A DNA stretch of 33,243 nucleotides from Gammaproteobacteria bacterium (GTDB lineage: Bacteria > Pseudomonadota > Gammaproteobacteria > Pseudomonadales > Azotimanducaceae): NCBI GenBank assembly GCA_009837725.1, contig VXSY01000231.1, forward strand, positions 1 through 33,243, given 5' to 3'. Below, piece after piece: positions 16,977 through 25,400 of the stretch. The first letter of the stretch is position 1. Each line of letters opens with the position of its first letter. A model generated the notes under the pieces. That model ran no database searches, was not told the DNA's origin, and saw nothing but the letters and a program-made list of their open reading frames with translations. The translations under genes and the position numbers were made by a program.

Positions 16977-17878
16977 GCGGCTTCCCTTCCGCCGATCAGT
17001 TCCTCGAAGGTGAGGGGATCGGTGCGGACGATGCGGGCCATGGTGTCGCGGAAGATGTGGGGATTGGTGCGGTTGTTGAAGCGCCACTCAAGCTCTTCGA
17101 GGTAGCGGTCCATGTGCTTGGCGCTCATCTTGTGGAAGGCTCCGATGATGCTGCGCTTGAAGAGCGACCACACGCCCTCGATGCTGTTGGTGTGCACGTC
17201 TCCCACCACCCACTCTTCCTCGCTGTGGTTGACGGTCTCGTGCCGCGTGTCCTCGTCCTCGATGCCGAGGTAGGACTTCAGTTCGTCGGTGTAGATCGCC
17301 TCGGCGTCGTCCTTGACGGCGCGGTGGATGAAGTCGTGCAGGGTCTCCCGCTTCACGTTGGGGATGCGCTCGACGCGAAGCTCCCCGCCGCGCTGGATCG
17401 CGCCGGCAACCCAAGTCTTGTTGGACAGGGCCGGCTTGCCGCGCACCTTGCCGCCGATCAGCGTCTCGTCCACTTCCACGACGCCCAGAAGCGTGGGCCG
17501 GCCCTCCATGGGGTCGTTGCCCATCGCCTCGCGGATGCGGTGGCAGAGATACCACGCCGTCTTGTAGCCGACGCCGAGGGTGCGCTTGAGCTGGTTGGCG
17601 CTCATGCCCTTGCGCGACTCCACCATGAGGAAGATGGCGGCGAACCACTTGCGGAGCGGCAGGTGGCTGTCGTGCATGATGGTTCCGGCCGTGACGCTGA
17701 ACTGGTGGCCGCACGGACGGCAGCGCCACCGGCCCCGGCCCTTGATCGGGGTGGCCTCTCCGATCACGCCGCACGCCGGGCACTCGGGGCCGTTGGGCCA
17801 CCGCAGCAACTCAAGGTACTCCCGGCACTGGTCGTCGGTGTTGAAGGTGTCGAACAACTGAACGAGGTTCATGGACAT
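16973..17878 (-). CDS. IS1595-family (ISXO2-like) transposase
   Basis: DDE-type transposase that cuts and joins the ends of the surrounding element. The 301-aa product has an N-terminal zinc ribbon (CPACGVIG, then WRCRPCGHQFSV). A helix-turn-helix-like KGMSANQLKRTLGVGYKTAW region follows, then the catalytic domain: first aspartate in VVEVDETLIGGK, second in IYTDELKSYLG, and third region HTNSIEGVWSLFKRSI with the N/E pattern of this family. The ATG at 17878 has GGAGG (17887-17891) 8 nt upstream and is preferred over the ATG at 17872. No frameshift or stop interrupts it, so the enzyme may be active. It is transcribed inward from the right end, where a promoter-like sequence includes part of the inverted repeat. 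Confidence 0.95.
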   Translation of the reverse strand: MSMNLVQLFDTFNTDDQCREYLELLRWPNGPECPACGVIGEATPIKGRGRWRCRPCGHQFSVTAGTIMHDSHLPLRKWFAAIFLMVESRKGMSANQLKRTLGVGYKTAWYLCHRIREAMGNDPMEGRPTLLGVVEVDETLIGGKVRGKPALSNKTWVAGAIQRGGELRVERIPNVKRETLHDFIHRAVKDDAEAIYTDELKSYLGIEDEDTRHETVNHSEEEWVVGDVHTNSIEGVWSLFKRSIIGAFHKMSAKHMDRYLEELEWRFNNRTNPHIFRDTMARIVRTDPLTFEELIGGREAA

Positions 17879-18065
17879 GGCTCAATCCTCCAAGAAGCTG
17901 CCTAGGAACATCCTCGAACGCCCCGACTCGGAGGCGGTGGGGATGCTGCTTGGCAAGCGAGTCAAGAAAGGACTGGACAAGGAAGCCCAAGCCTTTGAAG
18001 CGCAACCGAATACCAAGCTCATGAGTCAACGATACACAGACTCAAAGCTTGCGTCAAGTGAATAA
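17871..18065 (+). CDS. small ORF at the right end of the IS (doubtful)
   Basis: A 64-aa frame, beginning MDMAQSSKKLPRN and ending DSKLASSE within the right inverted repeat. Its ATG overlaps the transposase start on the opposite strand by 8 nt. A GAGG lies only 3 nt before the ATG. Codon choice looks somewhat coding-like (many AAG, CTG and GAC codons), but it occupies the transposase upstream region and may be a chance frame. Not recognised. Confidence 0.25.
   Translation: MDMAQSSKKLPRNILERPDSEAVGMLLGKRVKKGLDKEAQAFEAQPNTKLMSQRYTDSKLASSE
18029..18057 (-). promoter_or_regulatory. probable transposase promoter
   Basis: On the minus strand TTGACG (18052-18057, inside the inverted repeat) is followed after exactly 17 nt by TATCGT (18029-18034). 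The boxes match consensus at five and four positions. The arrangement, with the -35 box in the terminal repeat, would drive the transposase at 17878. Confidence 0.45.
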
Positions 18066-18070
18066 TCACC
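18046..18070 (-). repeat. right terminal inverted repeat of the IS
   Basis: Exact 25-bp reverse complement of 15338-15362. It is followed immediately by the second copy of the target duplication. Confidence 0.95.
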
Positions 18071-18078
18071 CAGGTCTG
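18071..18078. repeat. target-site duplication, right copy (CAGGTCTG)
   Basis: Second copy of the 8-bp duplication. Deleting 15338-18078 leaves one copy and restores the peroxidase frame and the SECIS-like hairpin. Confidence 0.95.
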
Positions 18079-18414
18079 CGTACCCTTCAGGAGAGCGGCG
18101 CGGTGACGGTGCTTGGCTTCCCCTGCAACCAGTTCGGACGCCAGGAACCCGGCAGCAACGAGGAAATCCTCGAGTTCGCTCGCTCCCGCTACGACTGCAA
18201 TTTCCAGCTCTTCGAGAAGATCGAGGTGAACGGCGACGGCGCTTGCGAGCTCTATCGGTTGCTGAAGGCCGCACAGCCCGGCGCCGATGGCCGCGAGGAC
18301 ATCCCCTGGAACTTCACCAAGTTCCTCGTGGACCCAGAGGGCAACGTGCTGGCGCGCTACGAGCCTGGCATGACCCCCGCCAAGATCGGCGAAGACCTTT
18401 CGTCACGCCGTTGA
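18079..18414 (+). pseudogene. selenocysteine glutathione peroxidase, 3' part
   Basis: Continuation of the gene begun at 15203; joined to codon 45 it gives a 156-residue product, close to bacterial family members (about 158-183 aa). Conserved parts are VTVLGFPCNQFGRQEPGSNE (with the catalytic-tetrad glutamine), LFEKIEVNGDGACELYRLL and DIPWNFTKFLVDPEGNV (with the catalytic tryptophan and asparagine). The frame ends at TGA 18412-18414. In the current arrangement it is open from TTG 18049 in the IS end, so a fragment lacking the active-site residue could be made. The rest of the reading frame has no other damage, consistent with recent interruption. Confidence 0.9.
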
Positions 18415-18441
18415 GTCACCACGTGCGTTAAGGGGAACACC

Positions 18442-18642
18442 ATGCCGGCACTCGATGGCCTGCGCATTCTCGACATGACCCAATACGAGGCGGGCACCTC
18501 CTGCACCCAGGCCTTGGCGTGGCTCGGCGCCGATGTGGTGAAGGTAGAGGCACCGGGGCGGGGTGATCCCGGCCGGGGCCCGAGCGGCAACGGCGAGTAC
18601 TTCGTGGACAGCCAAATCAGGTACGAGAGATCGAGGAACTGA
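18442..18642 (+). pseudogene. CaiB/BaiF family (class III) CoA-transferase, N-terminal fragment
   Basis: About 55 codons of a class III CoA-transferase, an enzyme that moves CoA between carboxylic acids and is normally about 400 aa. The ATG at 18442 has AAGGGG (18430-18435) 6 nt upstream, and the start [18 protein letters not shown] followed by [21 protein letters not shown] is typical. Family similarity stops near GNGEYF (about 18605), and the frame runs out at a TGA at 18640-18642. The catalytic aspartate and the rest of the gene are absent from the window. The break marks where the chromosome meets the accessory island. It lies 27 nt after the peroxidase gene and was probably in its operon. 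Confidence 0.85.
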
Positions 18643-18650
18643 TTCGGTCC

Positions 18651-19409
18651 ATGATGGACAGGGTGATGGATAATGTCCTATTGAAGGATCCCTTCGACAG
18701 TGAAAAGCACAAGCGCGAAAAACGACTCTACGCGGCGCTGGTGCCCGACGAGGTTTTCATCGGGTCGCATTTTGAGCGTCGCTTCGTCACGTCGTTTGGG
18801 AAAGTGTGGGAAAACCTAATGGCCATTATTGGCAAGAGCGCATTGGGTTTTGCGGAGACAGACTACCACATAAGTGGCGAGATCCCACAGGGCTGCCTAC
18901 AGCGCATCCAAGAGACTTTGGACAGCCTTGAACATACGACGCGCGAGAAAGACACCGAGCGAGTCCGTCCGAGTTGGGATGCGGAGCTCGCTTATGTAAC
19001 AGCCGGAAGTGGTACACTGGTAAACACGACCGTCATCAGCGATGTATTTGTGTCGTCGGCCCGCACCGCCCCGGGCATGTCGTTCGAATTCAAGGCGCCC
19101 CAGCCAAACAGCGATCAAACCAAAGTGACCAAGGAGAAGATTTTCAAGCTTCACTGCATGCGCCCAAAACCGGTCAAGGCGGCGTACTTTGCGTTGCCAT
19201 ACAACCCCTACGGGGAGCGAAAGGACTACAACTGGACTTTCCCGATGCGTTGGTTTGACATGAGGAACGACCCCTGTGTACTGATGGGCGAGGAGCTATG
19301 GGACATGGTCGGGGGACACGGAACCGGCGACATGATTTTCGGTGTGGTGGATCGTCTCGGAAAACACTATCGACAGAGAATACGGGAGGAGTACCTCCGA
19401 ACGGGTTGA
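18651..19409 (+). CDS. TdeIII-like type II restriction endonuclease
   Basis: Resembles the TdeIII family of type II restriction enzymes by recalled family pattern; not verified by search. The 252-aa product has REKRLYAALVPDEVFIGSHF near the start, a PD-(D/E)XK core with D131 (SDVFVSS) and E146-x-K148 (SFEFKAPQPNSDQTKVTKEK), and ALPYNPYGERKDYNW plus LMGEELWDMVGGHGTGD near the end. In-frame codons before the ATG read [12 protein letters not shown], which looks like genuine protein, yet there is no start codon there. The gene may therefore have lost its original start at the island junction. The stop of the CoA-transferase fragment lies 8 nt upstream and could allow coupled translation. No cognate methyltransferase is visible. 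Confidence 0.6.
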   Translation: MMDRVMDNVLLKDPFDSEKHKREKRLYAALVPDEVFIGSHFERRFVTSFGKVWENLMAIIGKSALGFAETDYHISGEIPQGCLQRIQETLDSLEHTTREKDTERVRPSWDAELAYVTAGSGTLVNTTVISDVFVSSARTAPGMSFEFKAPQPNSDQTKVTKEKIFKLHCMRPKPVKAAYFALPYNPYGERKDYNWTFPMRWFDMRNDPCVLMGEELWDMVGGHGTGDMIFGVVDRLGKHYRQRIREEYLRTG

Positions 19410-19597
19410 GGTAGACGCGATCTCTGATTGGCTCTAACAGCATCGTCAGGGGGGAATGGTCGAGATGCAATGTGCCGGAATACCAGACATCGACTAGGCA
19501 CCTACAGGCGATGATCCAGGAACCCCTAGGATGGACGACACGACAATCCGCAGAGCGCCGGTGACTCACAGATGCGGGCGTTGCTTGAGGAAGCCAC

Positions 19598-20443
19598 TCA
19601 CTCGCAACGGAAACCGCCCGCACAATACCACTCGCTTCCAGCAAGAGCGCGGAAGGTGGCGGCTTGCCAGCGGTTCACGCCCAGCCGAGCCCAACTATCT
19701 CGCAGTTCGAGCAACTCACGCTGAACGGCTTCGGTGCCGAGCTTGTTGTAGATTCCAGCCATTTTCGGCGCTAAACCACTGATTTCGGTTGCGGCCTGCA
19801 ACGCGTATAGTCTGCCGAGGTTGAGCACATCGAACTGGTGCTTGATACGTTTATTGAGATTGTCGTCCCACGCGTCGACCGCCACGACGCGGAACACGAC
19901 CGCCGCAACGCCATCTTCTACAACGCGTGCATCAAGCCAACGCTTGCCGGAAACCTCGTCAAAATAGGGATGGACTGGGACTTCCTCAGGGCTGGTCGGC
20001 GCGGTTGCTCCCTTGCTATCGTTGCAGTCGCGGCAGGCGCCAACCAGGTTGTCAGGCGTCACTGCCAACTCGCAGAAGTGGGCCTTCGGCATCACATGGT
20101 CGAGCGTGGAAACCAACCCATGGGCGCAGAACGGGCAGATTCCTCCTTTTGGTAGCCCAATGATCGTGTCGTAAATTCGACGGCCTGGACTTCGCAAGGG
20201 CACCATGCGGTCTTCGTAGACTGCGACCATTTCCTCCTTGGATACGACACCGGAAACGTCGTGCGAAGTTGGCAGGTCGTGTAGTTGGCCAGCCATTGCG
20301 CAGGCCGCATACTCATCAGCCACGTCCGCTATTCGTTGCGCGACATTCGTCAATCGCCTTTTCAGGCCGGGGTTACTTGCGGAACTGACGCAAAGGAGAT
20401 AGGCCGCCTTGGCGCAGAAGTTGGGGCGGTCGACGGAGAGCAC
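19598..20443 (-). CDS. ptuB: HNH endonuclease, Septu PtuB-like
   Basis: Predicted nuclease partner of the adjoining ATPase. The 281-aa product contains an HNH/zinc domain at residues 101-145: GICPFCAHG (C103, C106), STLDHVMPKAHF (H116), TPDNLVGACRDCNDSKG (N132, C137, C140). This is followed by an alpha-helical C-terminal region. The start is GTG at 20443, directly abutting the TAG stop of the upstream ATPase gene (20446-20444), so translation is coupled. An AAA ATPase followed by an HNH protein is the layout of the Septu anti-phage system (PtuA-PtuB), and the lengths fit. The gene symbol is by analogy. Retron-linked and other ATPase-HNH pairs share this layout, but no reverse transcriptase is seen here. 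Confidence 0.72.
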   Translation of the reverse strand: MLSVDRPNFCAKAAYLLCVSSASNPGLKRRLTNVAQRIADVADEYAACAMAGQLHDLPTSHDVSGVVSKEEMVAVYEDRMVPLRSPGRRIYDTIIGLPKGGICPFCAHGLVSTLDHVMPKAHFCELAVTPDNLVGACRDCNDSKGATAPTSPEEVPVHPYFDEVSGKRWLDARVVEDGVAAVVFRVVAVDAWDDNLNKRIKHQFDVLNLGRLYALQAATEISGLAPKMAGIYNKLGTEAVQRELLELRDSWARLGVNRWQAATFRALAGSEWYCAGGFRCE

Positions 20444-22021
20444 CTAGGCGTTGTCTTCGGGTTCCGCTCTTGCGCCTTGAGCAATGAGCGCAGCGATGAG
20501 TGCCCGTCCTTCGGATCCGATCTGACCTCCGAACCGGCCCTTGACCGTCTCAAGATCGCTCTCCGCCTGAACAGCATCCGAGATCATCTTGTGGAACCCG
20601 GACCTGGTGACTTCCAAGCCAAAGACTTGATGTGTAAGGGTACCTACGTGTTCAGCGAAGGTCTCGACTGGCACACGCTCCGCCACGGATTGGTCACCGT
20701 AGCGCCTGATCTGCCAAACACAGGATTGGGGAACCTCCTGAAGCACGACTGGCGAGTGTGTTGCGATGATTGCGACCCCATTGCGGCTGATTAGGAGGTC
20801 CGACAATGCTCGGATGAATGCCGCAAGAAAAGGTGGGTGCAGGTGGCTCTCCGGTTCGTCCATCAGAACAAGAGTGCGTTCGTCCACCGTCTCGACCAGT
20901 CTCGTGATTGTGAGGAGGACGATTTTGTGCCCGGAGCTGAGTCTCCGAAACAACGCACGAGCTCTCGCATCAAAGCCGTGCGCGGACGAGTCTGGCAAGG
21001 CAGCGACACCAGATTCCTCGAAAACTGGGTCCGACTCCAAGGTCCTAAGCGCATTGATCCAGCGACGTTTACGGTGGTCGCGGGAGCACAGCTTAGCGCT
21101 TTGGATGAAGTCCTGCGAAAGTTCGTCGGGCTGGCGGGTAATGACGCTTGGCTCCCCTTCGACCATGTCGGGCACTAGGCCGCGCAGGCCGACATTAGTG
21201 TATTGGACCTTGCTGGGTGCGTTCGTGACTTTCGGAACCACCGGGAAGTCATCGAAGGCCGAAAACGCTACCGATACCACGTTTGCGAACGGACTCGAGT
21301 ACTGGTCGTTGTCATCATCGTCAAACGGGAACGGTCCTGGCAAATCGGCAAACCAGCCGTGATCCTCGCGGCTCGTCTCGCCCAAAGCGAGGGCTCGCGA
21401 CATCGCGTTTAGTAGATGCGACTTCCCGACGCCGTTCCGACCAATGAGTACATGGACGTTGGTTGGCGGTTGCGAGAGTGGCTCGACTTTGAACGACATC
21501 TCTATCGGGTCGCACGCCGGGTCAATCTGTTGGGGTCGTCCGACGTATTGGAAGGCGTAGTCCGTGAGCCGAGCATCGCCACGCAGAATACGCCGGAACT
21601 GCTCGATTAGTGTGCGCTCATTGACCCAACGCATGAGGGATACGTCGAAGGCTTCTTCGTCCTTGGCTTGCTGGAGCAGTTCGTCGTCAGCCACGACATC
21701 TCGAAGACCACGCAGCAGGTCCGCAGCTTCCTCGGTGTCGAGGCTGGCGACACCCTCGTAGTAGTCGGCATCTTGGCCCAGTGAGAAGAACCGACTGCCA
21801 AGCGTATTGAAACGACCAGGCAGGTCCGGATGCCCACTAAGCAATCCGAATTTTGCGATTTTCACACCGCCGAAATCGTGTCGTCTTCCGTCCCGATCGA
21901 AGAACACCAGGCGAAACAGGGTGCGAAATCCGAAGTCGTCCCAGTTATCGGTTTCCAGGAATGCGTCACCAGGGCTTGAACTTCGCGGGATTGCGTTCCG
22001 AGAGACGACGCGAAACTCCAT
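20444..22021 (-). CDS. ptuA: AAA ATPase, Septu PtuA-like
   Basis: ABC-type (AAA_21/RecF-like) ATPase, 525 aa, probably the sensor-regulator of the HNH nuclease next to it. The N-terminal 150 residues (GFRTLFRLVFFDRDG, SRFFSLGQDADYYEG) are a domain without known catalysis. Walker A is GRNGVGKS (194-201), the ABC signature is LSSGHK (361-366), Walker B is TLVLMDEPESHLHPP (D388, E389), and the H-loop is IIATHSP (H422). The ATG at 22021 has AAGGTG 6 nt upstream. In known Septu systems PtuA multimers bind PtuB and release nuclease activity during phage infection. Assignment here rests on architecture and gene order. Confidence 0.75.
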   Translation of the reverse strand: MEFRVVSRNAIPRSSSPGDAFLETDNWDDFGFRTLFRLVFFDRDGRRHDFGGVKIAKFGLLSGHPDLPGRFNTLGSRFFSLGQDADYYEGVASLDTEEAADLLRGLRDVVADDELLQQAKDEEAFDVSLMRWVNERTLIEQFRRILRGDARLTDYAFQYVGRPQQIDPACDPIEMSFKVEPLSQPPTNVHVLIGRNGVGKSHLLNAMSRALALGETSREDHGWFADLPGPFPFDDDDNDQYSSPFANVVSVAFSAFDDFPVVPKVTNAPSKVQYTNVGLRGLVPDMVEGEPSVITRQPDELSQDFIQSAKLCSRDHRKRRWINALRTLESDPVFEESGVAALPDSSAHGFDARARALFRRLSSGHKIVLLTITRLVETVDERTLVLMDEPESHLHPPFLAAFIRALSDLLISRNGVAIIATHSPVVLQEVPQSCVWQIRRYGDQSVAERVPVETFAEHVGTLTHQVFGLEVTRSGFHKMISDAVQAESDLETVKGRFGGQIGSEGRALIAALIAQGARAEPEDNA

Positions 22022-22494
22022 ACATCACCTTCGCCACGACACGCCCGTTTCGGGCATGTGGCTGCGCCTTCTAAAGGGTGGGGCACCTCCCGCCACCATA
22101 GCACTTGGCCCACATTCGCCGATGATCCCGGCGGGGCGGTTTTGCATATGCTTCATTCCGGTCGATTTGGGTCCCACGACGTAGCGATTATACGTATGAC
22201 TGCGGCCGTCGCCAGTTCCGTGTACGCAATCGCGGGATTGGCGCGACACCCATGACGGACGCTTGACCAGACGATCTGTGCAAATGGTTCCGCTCTCGGC
22301 TACAGTGCATCGGCCGTCACGAGCGCTATCGCGTAGGCGCTCCAACTCGCGGCGCGCTACCTGTCCACTCTCCAAGAGGGGCTCGAGACGATGTAAGGCC
22401 GTGCACCGGACTGGCCGGCCACGGGAAATCGTGGACCCTGACTAGACCTCGGTCAAGCGTTGGTGGAGTGCGCAACCGCCCAAAGGCCGTCAAT
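22022..22494. other. intergenic region upstream of the Septu-like pair
   Basis: A 473-nt stretch with no supported gene. On the minus strand a perfect TATAAT occurs at 22187-22192, but the -35 position is poor and the leader to the ATPase would be about 160 nt. A long leader could hide a small RNA, but no clear structure was recognised. Confidence 0.4.
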
Positions 22495-25400
22495 TCATCT
22501 CGAGGAAGGCGTAACGAAGTCGTCCCGCATACGATAGGCCGACGGCGACCCCCCCTCGACTAGGGCATCCAGAATCACCATGACTGCATTCCGAAGCCCA
22601 GGGTCCGTCTTGAGCCTGTGCGGCTCAGAATAGACGAACGGTCGCAACAGTCGCTCAAGGTCGAAGGCCACGTCCGACGTCGACGCCAACCGGACCGCGT
22701 TTCCCTCCTCCAGCACATCCGCCACGACCTCGAAGGCCCGCGGCATCGAAACCTGTCCGATCCTACTCAGGAAACTCGTGTACGCCCGCAACACGGGCAC
22801 GGTTGACGGTAGATCGCGAACCAGTTGCTCCACGCGATGCACGTGGCCGTCGAGCCTATGCCAGTCTTCCGCCTCCTCCTTCCAGTTAGAGCCAAGGAAG
22901 ATCATGTTCAGCAGGCCATGGCCGAACGAATCCTTGTCTGTTAAGCCCCTCGCCCACTCAGATTGTACGATTCCGTCCGCAAGCTGCTGCCATAGGCCCC
23001 AGAAACAACCGTCGGCGTTGCTGTCCGCGGCGAGAATGAGTCCGGTCAAAAACCACTCGCCGTCCCGACGATGATCGACCGCTGCATCCAGAACAGGCGC
23101 GCCGATCCGCAGCGCATCCTCCAACGGAAGGCGGAACAGGAACCTCCCAAGCGACGTGCCCGCGGCGTGCTCCAGCTCGTAGTCGCGCGGCACAGACTCG
23201 CCCGCGTGCCCGTCTGTACGCCATGTATTGGCGAGCCAATCGGCGACACGGGAATAGAAGCTCCACGACTCGTCCCATGCTGGTCGCTGTTCGAACAGCC
23301 TCAGAGCAGCCCTGATTGCTGGACCCGCTAACGGCTCGCCGAAGTCGACGGACGCGAGCTCACGATCCACGTCCAAGCTGCTCTTCTCAAACGCCGCCCG
23401 GACGGGTTGGACCACCGACTCGAATCGCCTCCAATCGTCGACCCGTACCTGGCGCTGCCGCACGTCTTCCCAGGATTCAACCTCCAGCCTCGACCGGTAC
23501 GCCGCCGCGGCTACGCACTCCAACGCCAGCGCCTTGTGGTTGTCGCCAACAAAAGCACCAAGTCCACCGAAAGCGTATTCCGTTACCTCGTGAACCGGGT
23601 GCGTCAACGCGAGCGCGAGAAGGTCAGTCATGTCGATGCCGGCCACTTGCCTGCCATGAGCCGTCAGCAATGGCACTACACTTGCGCACACGCAATCCGC
23701 ACCGGCTGTCCGCTGCTCCCTGTCCAAGTACCCAATGCCTGTTGATTTGCGCCGGACTTCAAAGTCCACGCGACTCACGCACCACTCGAAGTCACTCTGA
23801 CTGAGTTCGGCAAGGTGGTCCCTGATACACACCGCGGCCGCGAGCCCCTGCCCGTCCCGATAGAACTCCTCTGCCTCTTCGAGCTCCCGTTCTATGGCCT
23901 GCGCTTCGCCGAGCAGCGACTCCTTCCAGTCAAGGGGCTCGACCGAACCATCCCGATCCCACGCTTTCCGGGCTCGGTTTTGGAGTCCGAGGTATCGGCC
24001 GAGCGGCGCGGCTGACCGTTCAGTTTGCTCGACCATTTCTTGGACATCAGCTTCCAACTTAGCCGGGACCAGAACGACGCGGTGGCTAGTGCCCTCCCTA
24101 CCATCTCCCTCCACGGTGGCCGAGATGTGCTTTGGCTCGAAATCCCTTGCGTCCATCCGATGGAGCGCCAACCGCCAAACCCGAGTGTCCTCGCCCGAGC
24201 CAGCCGACAGTTTGTCGCGGTGCTGATCGATGATCGACCAGATCTCGTCGCGATGTTCGGTGAACTGCAACCTGACCGCGAGCATCTCGAGATCCTCCTT
24301 GCGGTGTGGGAGTTCGTCAGCGGTCGTTCGCTCCTGTTCGTACAACCGGCTTTCCGGGTTGAGCCCAGAGAAAAGCCGCGCAGCGCCGGATTCCAGCGCG
24401 AGCCGTTGGCGGTCTAGCTGTACTACCTCTCGGCTTGACAGCAGCGCCAAGGCCGCGCGTCCGGCCTTCTCCGGGTGCGCGATGCAGACGCTGGCCACCA
24501 CACTGGTCGTCATCACGTTGTTGCTGTCTCGGAGCAAGGAGAGCAGCCAGGGCTCGACATCTGCCCCTTCCGTCTTTGCCAATGCCAGGAGCCAAGACTC
24601 CAGCGCCATCAGCATCGACTGGACAAGGTCGGGACCCACCTGGTTCCCACGGTACTGGCTGTAGAGGAGCCGGTCCGCCCACTGGCTGACGGTCCCGTGA
24701 CCGGGGATCTCAAGTCTTGTTTTCGCCGCAGGTTCCAAGACCCTCCCTGGCCCACGTTCCTTGGCGTACCAGTCGGCCGAATGGTTGAGAAGGCTCACGG
24801 TAAATGCCACGGCCTTCGCTGGATGTTCCTCCAGCAGCACGCGGAAGGGCCCTTGCAGCGCGCTCGGCGGGAAGAAAGAGCCAACTGGTGCCCTACGTAT
24901 CCCGAAACCGTAGTCCACCTCTCCGAGCGATGAACCCATCGCGCGCCTCTCGCGTTCGCGGTTCTCCGCAGTGAGCCGGAACCGTGCGTCCAACAAGCCA
25001 ATCACCTCGTCCGGGAACTCCAGGCACGCAAGTGCGCCTTCAGGATTGGTGCAAACCAGTTCCATCAGGTCGTACGCCACTCTGTCAGCGCGGTCGCTGG
25101 TCTTCGCGCGTTCGATTAGCTCCCGGAACCGTGGGACCGCGCAGGGGACCTTCACCACGATCTTCAGCACGCGCTTCCGCGCGTCCGCTGACCCGTAATC
25201 GTCGAACTCCCCGAGGAGCCTATCTGCGATCAGGCCAGCTTCCGCGGCGCCGTCGGGTTTGGGGTCTCGCCCGCGCACCTGTCGGGCCCAGTCTTCGACC
25301 AGCCCGATCACCAGTTCTGGACGCTCCCGCAACAATCCGTCGATGGCGTCAAGCACCAAGCGAAGCGTCGGTGCCCAACCGGACCCCGTCGGCACGAGCA

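Larger units (their letters stand above)
15338..18070. mobile_element. IS1595-family insertion element with passenger genes
   Basis: A 2733-bp element bounded by perfect 25-bp inverted repeats (15338-15362 and 18046-18070), starting GGTGATTATTC, and an 8-bp target duplication. It encodes an ISXO2-like/IS1595 transposase on the minus strand (16973-17878). It also carries three to four further genes: two membrane proteins (15432-15863 plus, 15869-16414 minus), a 129-aa soluble protein (16587-16976 plus) and a small ORF (17871-18065 plus). Passenger genes are a known trait of some IS1595 groups. Perfect repeats, an intact duplication and an apparently intact transposase suggest recent, possibly active, transposition. 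Both inverted repeats contain TTGACG facing inward, which could serve as -35 boxes. Confidence 0.95.
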
